NCBI RefSeq assembly: GCF_026262505.1
Contig: NW_026529215.1
Span: 1 to 64,000 of the forward strand
Source: Trichomonas vaginalis G3
Lineage: Eukaryota > Parabasalia > Trichomonadida > Trichomonadidae
DNA: 64,000 nucleotides
Direction: 5' to 3'
Below, piece by piece: positions 29,628 through 39,022 of the stretch. The notes under the pieces were generated by a model. It was not told the DNA's origin. It saw nothing but the letters and a program-made list of their open reading frames with translations, and did no database searches. The translations under genes were made by a program, and so were the position numbers. How positions within the stretch are numbered: position 1 is the first letter of the stretch; each line of letters opens with the position of its first letter.

Positions 29628-30395
29628 TTATTAGATTGTTGCATTGATGACGCAAATTTTCATCATAGAAGCGCCATAGAAAAATAAATTTAGTCGATTT
29701 TGATAGAGATAATTCTATAATATTCTTTTATTTCAAAGAAATTATTTTAAATATTTAAGTTCGATTATTTTTATTTTTAATTTCAATAAATCATTACTAT
29801 ATAATATAGAGAAAAATTGTATTAACCGAGTTGAAAAAATCATCAGAAAAAAATTAATGAGATCATTCAAAAATGTCGCTTTTGTTTTCAATTTTGATAA
29901 AAAATAATTTATTCAATTTTTATTCTATTTTAATCAGGACATTTATTGAACTTTTTTTAATAACATTAAAAAGTTTATTATGTATATTTGCATGATGCTT
30001 TCAAAATCAGGGATTTAAACCCAATAAAAAAATTAAGAATAAACTATTCAATTTCGGGACAGAAATTTTATGATAAATAATAGACATTTGTAAGATATTT
30101 AATATATTTATAAATCATTTTCAAATACATATAACAGAACCAAATATCCAAATATCATTAAATTTCATTTTGACAAATATTAGTTTTTATTAATTTACAA
30201 CTAGAATTGATCTCTGCCATATATGATAGTTTATTAATTTTATCAAATTTAGATCAGGTTGATTTCAATTTCTAGTTATTTGTTGTGGGGTTTCCAGATG
30301 ACTTTTTATTTGATATTAAAATAAAGACTAATGATGTGAAATATGCTTAACAAGGTAAATAGATTTATTCAGAATAGAAAAATATAAAAAACAAA

Positions 30396-32515
30396 TTAAG
30401 CTTCAAATATGTTAATTGTCATACTTTGTTCTTCGAAGTCATGTCTGAATATGTCCTCAGAATCATCAACAACAGTAGTCGTCCATAGAGGATTGTCGAT
30501 TGTGACACCGGCTGTTTCACCTGTAGATGATATGACTGTTTCTTCAATCATTTCTTCTTCGACTGTACTTTCCTTTTCGTCGGATTTTCGACTGTAGAAG
30601 TATATCGATAAGACGATGATAGTGATGATGATAATTAATGCGAGAATTGCACCGATGATTGAATAAACAATCGTCTTTTTCTTCTTGATCTTTTCTTTGT
30701 TGATTGCATCTGCATCATCTTGCCCTAAATTACCTGATGATTTGATATTAGATGATGATGATGATTGTGATGAGGATAAATCTTGTGATAATGATGACGA
30801 TGAAGATTCATTGTAATCAGAGCTAGATACAGAACTTGAACTTTTTTCAGGTTCTGGGATAGGAATAGGAATATCTTGGATTTCTTCTGTTTCTTTGGCT
30901 GTAATGAATGGTGTTTCAAATGCTGTTTCGAATGCTGTTTGAAATGCTGTATTATATGGTGTTTCAAACATAGATATGAATGGTGTTTTGTGATTAGTTT
31001 CGAAAGCTGTTGAAAATGTGTTTCAAACATAGACATAAATGGTGTTTCGAATGCTGTTACTTCATTTGTAGAGAAAGGTGTTTCAAATGCTGTAACAAAA
31101 GGCGTTTCAAAATTTGTTAGATATGGTGTTTCAAATGCTGTGATAAACTGTGTTTCAAATGGTGTTTCGTGGTTTGTTACGAAAGGTGTTTCGAATTCTG
31201 TTAAATAAGGAGTATTGAACATTGTTGTAAATGGTGTTTCATATGGTGTTTCGTGGTTTGTTGTGAATGGTGTTTCGAATGCTGTATTGAAAGGTGTTTC
31301 GTGATTTGTTAAATATGGTGTTTCGAATGCTGTCTCGTGCATAGTAAGGAATGGTGTTTCATACATTGTTTCGAATGGTGTCTCATGGAATGTCATCACA
31401 GGTGTCGTAATAGGTGTGATGACTGGAGTGTAAACAGGTGTTGATGGAGGTTTACAATATCCTTGATAAAGAACCATTCCATCTGGACATGATGTGCATT
31501 GATCACTCGATTGACCTGAACATGTTTCACAACTACTATGACATTTTGCACACTGACGTCCATTATGCATAAGATATGTTCCTTCATGGATTTCTGAATA
31601 TGTATCGTTACAAGACAAGTAGCATTTTCCTTTGTACGATTTCGCATTATAATTACATTCTTTGCATGTATCACTATCCAAGCAATAAAAGCAATTATCC
31701 GGGCATTTGTATTGTGTGTGGATTTGATAGCATCCACTTCCGTTTGTAGTAGCTTCTGTTCTACTTCCATTTAATACAATTGGGGTTTGCATAAACCAAC
31801 TATGTTCGCCTCTTGTATCGTTAAAATATGAGGAACCACCAAAACCTGCTGAGCAAAAATAATATTGTTTTGAATAGGTACCACCAATTCCACCATATTT
31901 CCCACCACCGCCGCCGGCGCCTGTTACTCTTGGATGATCTTGACCTCGGCCACCTTGTCTCCCTTCCTCATGTTTATCTGTTGATAATCCTTCATGTTCT
32001 TCTGGAAAATACCAGTTTTCACAAGTATCAAGAATATCAAAACCTCCGTTAGTACCAATACCACCACCAAATCCACCTACATGATAATCAGCAGCACCAC
32101 CACCTCCGCCGGCTATCAGGAGAGATATTTCTTGATCTTTGATTCTTAATTCTGTAGACCCCCCGCCTCCGCCTGATACATCTGGCGTAGTGAGCGTTTC
32201 ATCGTCGTAACCACTGGAGCCGCCATCTGGCCAGCCGCCGCGATTTATTCTTCCAGAGCAGTTTAATGGAGGCTTTTCTCCAATAACGAATTCAACTGTA
32301 TATTCGCCTTTTATTTGGAGTAGAGCTTGAATATTGGATCCTCTTCCACCATTTGCGCTTTTTACCCCATCTGAACATGCATCACCTCCCTCCGCCCCTT
32401 GAATTTCTACTGAGTATAGGCCTGCTGAGAGCGTATATTCATGTATCTTTGCTGGGTCGCATGTCCATCCTACATCAATCGCCTGATATGAAGAGAAAAC
32501 AATGGCTAAGAGCAT
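30396..32515 (-). pseudogene. Array copy B: Gly-rich/ETPF surface protein, one frameshift
   Basis: This copy reads from MLLAIVFSSYQAIDVGWTC through the Gly-rich, Cys-rich and most of the ETPF region in one frame. A single base is missing near 31,018 (GAAAATGTGTTTC where copy C has GAAAATGGTGTTTC), which shifts the frame. Beyond it a shifted frame runs on to 30,725 and reads histidine/lysine-rich sequence instead of the Ser-rich, membrane and tail parts; those remain open in the original frame (30,396-30,971). The rest matches copy C nearly exactly. A single indel in a recent duplicate could be biological or a sequencing error. If real, the product would be secreted rather than anchored. Confidence 0.85.
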
Positions 32516-33285
32516 TTATTAGATTGTTGCATTGATGACGCAAATTTTCATCATAGAAGCGCCATAGAAAAATAAATTTAGTCGATTTTGATAGAGATAA
32601 TTCTATAATATTTCTTTTATTTCAAAGAAATTATTTTAAATATTTAAGTTCGATTATTTTTATTTTTAATTTCAATAAATCATTACTATATAATATAGAG
32701 AAAAATTGTATTAACCGAGTTGAAAAAATCATCAGAAAAAAATTAATGAGATCATTCAAAAATGTCGCTTTTGTTTTCAATTTTGATAAAAAATAATTTA
32801 TTCAATTTTTATTCTATTTTAATCAGGACATTTATTGAACTTTTTTAATAACATTAAAAAGTTTATTATGTATATTTGCATGATGCTTTCAAAATCAGGG
32901 ATTTAAACCCAATAAAAAAAATTAAGAATAAACTATTCAATTTCGGGACAGAAATTTTATGATAAATAATAGACATTTGTAAGATATTTAATATATTTAT
33001 AAATCATTTTCAAAATACATATAACAGAACCAAATATCCAAATATCATTAAATTTCATTTTGACAAATATTAGTTTTTATTAATTTACAACTAGAATTGA
33101 TCTCTGCCATATATGATAGTTTATTAATTTTATCAAATTTAGATCAGGTTGATTTCAATTTCTAGTTATTTGTTGTGGGGTTTCCAGATGACTTTTTATT
33201 TGATATTAAAATAAAGACTAATGATGTGAAATATGCTTAACAAGGTAAATAGATTTATTCAGAATAGAAAAATATAAAAAACAAA

Positions 33286-35406
33286 TTAAGCTTCAAATAT
33301 GTTAATTGTCATACTTTGTTCTTCGAAGTCATGTCTGAATATGTCCTCAGAATCATCAACAACAGTAGTCGTCCATAGAGGATTGTCGATTGTGACACCG
33401 GCTGTTTCACCTGTAGATGATATGACTGTTTCTTCAATCATTTCTTCTTCGACTGTACTTTCCTTTTCGTCGGATTTTCGACTGTAGAAGTATATCGATA
33501 AGACGATGATAGTGATGATGATAATTAATGCGAGAATTGCACCGATGATTGAATAAACAATCGTCTTTTTCTTCTTGATCTTTTCTTTGTTGATTGCATC
33601 TGCATCATCTTGCCCTAAATTACCTGATGATTTGATATTAGATGATGATGATGATTGTGATGAGGATAAATCTTGTGATAATGATGACGATGAAGATTCA
33701 TTGTAATCAGAGCTAGATACAGAACTTGAACTTTTTTCAGGTTCTGGGATAGGAATAGGAATATCTTGGATTTCTTCTGTTTCTTTGGCTGTAATGAATG
33801 GTGTTTCAAATGCTGTTTCGAATGCTGTTTGAAATGCTGTATTATATGGTGTTTCAAACATAGATATGAATGGTGTTTTGTGATTAGTTTCGAAAGCTGT
33901 TGAAAATGGTGTTTCAAACATAGACATAAATGGTGTTTCGAATGCTGTTACTTCATTTGTAGAGAAAGGTGTTTCAAATGCTGTAACAAAAGGCGTTTCA
34001 AAATTTGTTAGATATGGTGTTTCAAATGCTGTGATAAACTGTGTTTCAAATGGTGTTTCGTGGTTTGTTACGAAAGGTGTTTCGAATTCTGTTAAATAAG
34101 GAGTATTGAACATTGTTGTAAATGGTGTTTCATATGGTGTTTCGTGGTTTGTTGTGAATGGTGTTTCGAATGCTGTATTGAAAGGTGTTTCGTGATTTGT
34201 TAAATATGGTGTTTCGAATGCTGTCTCGTGCATAGTAAGGAATGGTGTTTCATACATTGTTTCGAATGGTGTCTCATGGAATGTCATCACAGGTGTCGTA
34301 ATAGGTGTGATGACTGGAGTGTAAACAGGTGTTGATGGAGGTTTACAATATCCTTGATAAAGAACCATTCCATCTGGACATGATGTGCATTGATCACTCG
34401 ATTGACCTGAACATGTTTCACAACTACTATGACATTTTGCACACTGACGTCCATTATGCATAAGATATGTTCCTTCATGGATTTCTGAATATGTATCGTT
34501 ACAAGACAAGTAGCATTTTCCTTTGTACGATTTCGCATTATAATTACATTCTTTGCATGTATCACTATCCAAGCAATAAAAGCAATTATCCGGGCATTTG
34601 TATTGTGTGTGGATTTGATAGCATCCACTTCCGTTTGTAGTAGCTTCTGTTCTACTTCCATTTAATACAATTGGGGTTTGCATAAACCAACTATGTTCGC
34701 CTCTTGTATCGTTAAAATATGAGGAACCACCAAAACCTGCTGAGCAAAAATAATATTGTTTTGAATAGGTACCACCAATTCCACCATATTTCCCACCACC
34801 GCCGCCGGCGCCTGTTACTCTTGGATGATCTTGACCTCGGCCACCTTGTCTCCCTTCCTCATGTTTATCTGTTGATAATCCTTCATGTTCTTCTGGAAAA
34901 TACCAGTTTTCACAAGTATCAAGAATATCAAAACCTCCGTTAGTACCAATACCACCACCAAATCCACCTACATGATAATCAGCAGCACCACCACCTCCGC
35001 CGGCTATCAGGAGAGATATTTCTTGATCTTTGATTCTTAATTCTGTAGACCCCCCGCCTCCGCCTGATACATCTGGCGTAGTGAGCGTTTCATCGTCGTA
35101 ACCACTGGAGCCGCCATCTGGCCAGCCGCCGCGATTTATTCTTCCAGAGCAGTTTAATGGAGGCTTTTCTCCAATAACGAATTCAACTGTATATTCGCCT
35201 TTTATTTGGAGTAGAGCTTGAATATTGGATCCTCTTCCACCATTTGCGCTTTTTACCCCATCTGAACATGCATCACCTCCCTCCGCCCCTTGAATTTCTA
35301 CTGAGTATAGGCCTGCTGAGAGCGTATATTCATGTATCTTTGCTGGGTCGCATGTCCATCCTACATCAATCGCCTGATATGAAGAGAAAACAATGGCTAA
35401 GAGCAT
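33286..35406 (-). CDS. Array copy C: Gly-rich/Cys-rich/ETPF-repeat surface protein (706 aa)
   Basis: The domains in order are: a short signal peptide (MLLAIVFSSYQA); a glycine-rich domain of the ALK/LTK type, about residues 15-255, with GGGGGSTELRIKDQE and LLIAGGGGGAADYHVGGFGG; a cysteine-rich furin/growth-factor-receptor-like domain, about 260-360 (CPDNCFYCLDSDTCKEC, CAKCHSSCETCSG); about 24 repeats of an 8-residue unit [FYHE]ETPFxTx, about 365-565; a Ser-rich stretch; a membrane segment near 625-650 (IIGAILALIIIITIIVLSIY); and an acidic tail ending MTINIFEA. The layout suggests a surface adhesin or receptor with a repetitive stalk. Gly-rich ectodomains are frequent in trichomonads; the ETPF stalk is new to me. 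This is the only array copy with an unbroken frame. Confidence 0.9.
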   Translation of the reverse strand: MLLAIVFSSYQAIDVGWTCDPAKIHEYTLSAGLYSVEIQGAEGGDACSDGVKSANGGRGSNIQALLQIKGEYTVEFVIGEKPPLNCSGRINRGGWPDGGSSGYDDETLTTPDVSGGGGGSTELRIKDQEISLLIAGGGGGAADYHVGGFGGGIGTNGGFDILDTCENWYFPEEHEGLSTDKHEEGRQGGRGQDHPRVTGAGGGGGKYGGIGGTYSKQYYFCSAGFGGSSYFNDTRGEHSWFMQTPIVLNGSRTEATTNGSGCYQIHTQYKCPDNCFYCLDSDTCKECNYNAKSYKGKCYLSCNDTYSEIHEGTYLMHNGRQCAKCHSSCETCSGQSSDQCTSCPDGMVLYQGYCKPPSTPVYTPVITPITTPVMTFHETPFETMYETPFLTMHETAFETPYLTNHETPFNTAFETPFTTNHETPYETPFTTMFNTPYLTEFETPFVTNHETPFETQFITAFETPYLTNFETPFVTAFETPFSTNEVTAFETPFMSMFETPFSTAFETNHKTPFISMFETPYNTAFQTAFETAFETPFITAKETEEIQDIPIPIPEPEKSSSSVSSSDYNESSSSSLSQDLSSSQSSSSSNIKSSGNLGQDDADAINKEKIKKKKTIVYSIIGAILALIIIITIIVLSIYFYSRKSDEKESTVEEEMIEETVISSTGETAGVTIDNPLWTTTVVDDSEDIFRHDFEEQSMTINIFEA

Positions 35407-36174
35407 TTATTAGATTGTTGCATTGATGACGCAAATTTTCATCATAGAAGCGCCATAGAAAAATAAATTTAGTCGATTTTGATAGAGATAATTCTATAAT
35501 ATTCTTTTATTTCAAAGAAATTATTTTAAATATTTAAGTTCGATTATTTTTATTTTTAATTTCAATAAATCATTACTATATAATATAGAGAAAAATTGTA
35601 TTAACCGAGTTGAAAAAATCATCAGAAAAAAATTAATGAGATCATTCAAAAATGTCGCTTTTGTTTTCAATTTTGATAAAAAATAATTTATTCAATTTTT
35701 ATTCTATTTTAATCAGGACATTTATTGAACTTTTTTTAATAACATTAAAAAGTTTATTATGTATATTTGCATGATGCTTTCAAAATCAGGGATTTAAACC
35801 CAATAAAAAAATTAAGAATAAACTATTCAATTTCGGGACAGAAATTTTATGATAAATAATAGACATTTGTAAGATATTTAATATATTTATAAATCATTTT
35901 CAAATACATATAACAGAACCAAATGTCCAAATATCATTAAATTTCATTTTGACAAATATTAGTTTTTATTAATTTACAACTAGAATTGATCTCTGCCATA
36001 TATGATAGTTTATTAATTTTATCAAATTTAGATCAGGTTGATTTCAATTTCTAGTTATTTGTTGTGGGGTTTCCAGATGACTTTTTATTTGATATTAAAA
36101 TAAAGACTAATGATGTGAAAAACGCTTAACAAGGTAAATAGATTTATTCAGAATAGAAAAATATAAAAAACAAA

Positions 36175-36801
36175 TTAAGCTTCAAATATGTTAATTGTCA
36201 TACTTTGTTCTTCGAAGTCATGTCTGAATATGTCCTCAGAATCATCAACAACAGTAGTCGTCCATAGAGGATTGTCGATTGTGACACCGGCTGTTTCACC
36301 TGTAGATGATATGACTGTTTCTTCAATCATTTCTTCTTCGACTGTACTTTCCTTTTCGTCGGATTTTCGACTGTAGAAGTATATCGATAAGACAATGATA
36401 GTGATGATGATAATTAATGCGAGAATTGCACCGATGATTGAATAAACAATCGTCTTTTTCTTCTTGATCTTTTCTTTGTTGATTGCATCGGCATCATCTT
36501 GCCCTAAATTACCTGATGATTTGATATTAGATGATGATGATGATTGTGATGAGGATAAATCTTGTGATAATGATGACGATGAAGATTCATTGTAATCAGA
36601 GCTAGATACAGAACTTGAACTTTTTTCAGGTTCTGGGATAGGAATAGGAATATCTTGGATTTCTTCTGTTTCTTTGGCTGTAATGAATGGTGTTTCAAAT
36701 GCTGTTTCGAATGCTGTTTGAAATGCTGTATTATATGGTGTTTCAAACATAGATATGAATGGTGTTTTGTGATTAGTTTCGAAAGCTGTTGAAAATGGTG
36801 T
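36175..36801 (-). pseudogene. Array copy D, truncated by the hairpin element
   Basis: Only the last part of the gene is present: a few ETPF repeats, the Ser-rich stretch, the membrane segment and the tail. Reading upstream, it stops in the middle of a repeat codon run at 36,801, and unrelated sequence (the hairpin element) follows. The N-terminal two thirds, the start codon and the promoter side are not found elsewhere in the window. It carries a few private base changes (for example GACAATGATAG near 36,393), and its 3' flank has GAAAAACGC where copies A-C have GAAATATGC, the form shared with the paralogue region. It is thus slightly older or a different lineage than A-C. Confidence 0.85.
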
Positions 36802-37682
36802 ATTGATTCGGTTTGGTTAGCTGGACTGTCTGTGAGTAGTTCGATTGGAACTGCCTCATAATCGTATTGATTTGGTTGCTTTAAGTTGGAGTGTTTGTGC
36901 GTATTTCGGTTAGAGCAGTTCCAATGTGTAAATTTGTATTAGTTCGGGTGAAAGAAGTTGTAGTGCTGGTGCGTAGTTTGACTATCAAGAAGCTCGCGAT
37001 TCAAAACTCATCAAATGAAAAGTTTATAGTGGGCTTCTTGATAATATGTTAAAGGTGATGTTCTTGTTCGAGTTGTAACAAGAAGGAATACATGAGTACG
37101 TAAGCTCGGCATTCGCCGAGCGAATTAAAGATAACGGACGAATTTAATTTATTTTATTTCAAAATTTAAAATTTTAATATTTAATTATATAAATTAAAAT
37201 AAACATTTTTACAAATTTTTATAAAAAATATGTGACATATCGTTTTACCACAATTCAAAATAATTAATGTTGATAAATGTATTTAATATGTAATATTAAA
37301 CATATTTTGCGCGAGAAGTGAGTTGTGGTAACTTTCGTGGATATCCATCGTTCATTTTATGGTAAAAATTCTCAATTTGTGGGAAAAGTTCTCAATTTTG
37401 TGGTAATTTTTATGTACCACAACTCAATTTGTGGTCACTTCATCTTACCACGTGGTAAGTTTTTATAAAACTCTTTATTTACCATTGATTTCTGATTTAA
37501 TATCAATATCTTGAATAATCGAGCATATCTATCGCTTTAAATTTTATTCTCTAATTCCAAAAAAAAATTCAAAAATCAAAAAATGAAAAAAATATTTAGA
37601 ATTTTTTCCGTCAAAAATAAAAAATGTTCCCACTGAGTGGTTTCCATGGAAAGTTACCACTGGGTCCCACAGGGATTGGCCT
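36802..37682 (+). repeat. Hairpin element, middle copy (GTGG-type iterons)
   Basis: A chain of hairpins opens the element: ATTGGAACTGC/GCAGTTCCAAT (36,844-36,854 with 36,915-36,925), TATCAAGAAGC/GCTTCTTGATA (36,983-36,993 with 37,033-37,043), TTCTTGTT/AACAAGAA (37,061-37,084) and the invariant GCTCGGC/GCCGAGC (37,104-37,121). An AT-rich spacer and a block with many GTGGTAA/TTACCAC-like motifs (37,318-37,460) follow, and a closing GTTACCACTGGGTCCCACAG near 37,661. The right boundary is set by loss of similarity to the 53.4-kb copy. There is no open reading frame. It is inserted in, or joined to, array copy D. Confidence 0.65.
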
Positions 37683-39022
37683 AAGTATTTCTTAATAGAA
37701 TGTGAAATAAAGTAAAATTAACTATATTCAAAATGGAAAAAAATCCAAAAAAATTTTGAAAAAAAGAATTTCATGATAAAAAGCATAAATTTTGCATCAG
37801 AAAATTAAATTCAGGTATTTTTTTGAAATAGAAAGAGTCCTAAAATTAGTTAAAAATCATTTTTTATTCAAAAGAAACGCTATTTTTAAGGAATTGAAAA
37901 GAATTTTATTTAATAATATTTTATTTATAGAATTTGCATATATCATATGCATAGACATATTGAATTGTAAACATGAGAACACTAATTACATTAACTTGTC
38001 GTTCAAATTATTGCATCGAGAAAAAAGTGCTATAAATTTACTCAATTAGTTTACAAACGTAAATATTTGGCATAAACTTTACGTTTGTAAACTAATTTGG
38101 TAAACTCGTAGTTCAAATTATTGCATCGAGAAAAAAAGTGCTATAAATTTACTCAATTAGTTTACAAACGTAAATATTTGGCATAAACTTTACGTTTGTA
38201 AACCAATTTGATTAAATTTAGTAAATTTTAGTTCGAATGCAAGTTTTCTCGGTAAATCATTTTTTAGACCTCAAATGAGATGTATGATCATATGAGTCAC
38301 ATATGATTTAATCCGAATATGTGTGAGAATTGAGTTTAAAACGAAGTTTATTTTTTGGACTATATTTCGCCATTTTAAAATGTGTAATAATGATATAATT
38401 CGCATGAAATTGAAAAATATTGACTGGATGTGTAATGGTTTTATAATTGCAATGTTGATTTGATCGAATTTAAATGAATATATAACGCGATGAAATTTCG
38501 AATTGCTCAAATGTCTGTAATTCATATATGGTGCACATATTAATATTACATTTCGTTGATATTTACCACATAAACCTTTAAATATTAAGTCATTTTAAAG
38601 TTATATGCGATTTAGTTCCAAAATGCACGTTTAGAAAAAGACGATAACAATTAAATTACAAAATCGATAACGACCCAATTTTTATTTTAAAAATCTAAGT
38701 TTCGCACGTTGAAAACTGGATGATAATTTCAAATTCCATATTTAATATCATATTGAATATAAAAATACGTAAATTATTTGAAAATTTTAATCAAATAATT
38801 TTTTTTTATAATTCTGCTTGAAAAGCGTTTTAAATCATAGATTTGATTCATCCTGAACCATTTTTGATGTATTGATTGCGTTGTTATGAATTGAAGTCGA
38901 AATTTATTGTAAATTGCTTCTATTTTTCATTTAAAAAAATATTGTTGTATTTGATAGAAAAACGCATAACATGGATAATAGTTTTATTCTAAATATATAA
39001 AGGTATAATAATAACAAACAAA
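37683..39022. other. Intergenic, AT-rich, contains the 38.0-kb hairpin repeat
   Basis: Apart from the tandem hairpin repeat at 38,001-38,210, the stretch is AT-rich spacer without a credible gene. The 3' flank of the gene at 39,023 begins with GAAAAACGCATAACATGG near 38,960, a relative of the array's 3' motif. Confidence 0.5.
38001..38210. repeat. Two 110-bp tandem repeats, each with a 20-bp-arm hairpin
   Basis: Copies start at 38,001 and 38,111 (GTTCAAATTATTGCATCGAG). Each contains a hairpin: arm AATTAGTTTACAAACGTAAA at 38,044-38,063 pairs perfectly with 38,078-38,097 over a 14-base loop. In the second copy the arms have one mismatch. Copies otherwise differ by one A in a run and a few bases at the end. 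Confidence 0.85.

Larger units (their letters stand above)
27460..36801. repeat. Tandem array, ~2.89-kb unit, three full copies plus one truncated
   Basis: Gene starts and ends repeat with offsets of 2,877, 2,890 and 2,889 bases. The repeat includes both the surface-protein gene and about 750-770 bases of AT-rich spacer, with nearly identical bases in all copies apart from single-base run-length changes. The fourth copy, read along the plus strand, stops within the ETPF repeat coding part at 36,801, where the hairpin element begins. Near identity including spacers points to recent amplification or ongoing homogenisation. Confidence 0.9.
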
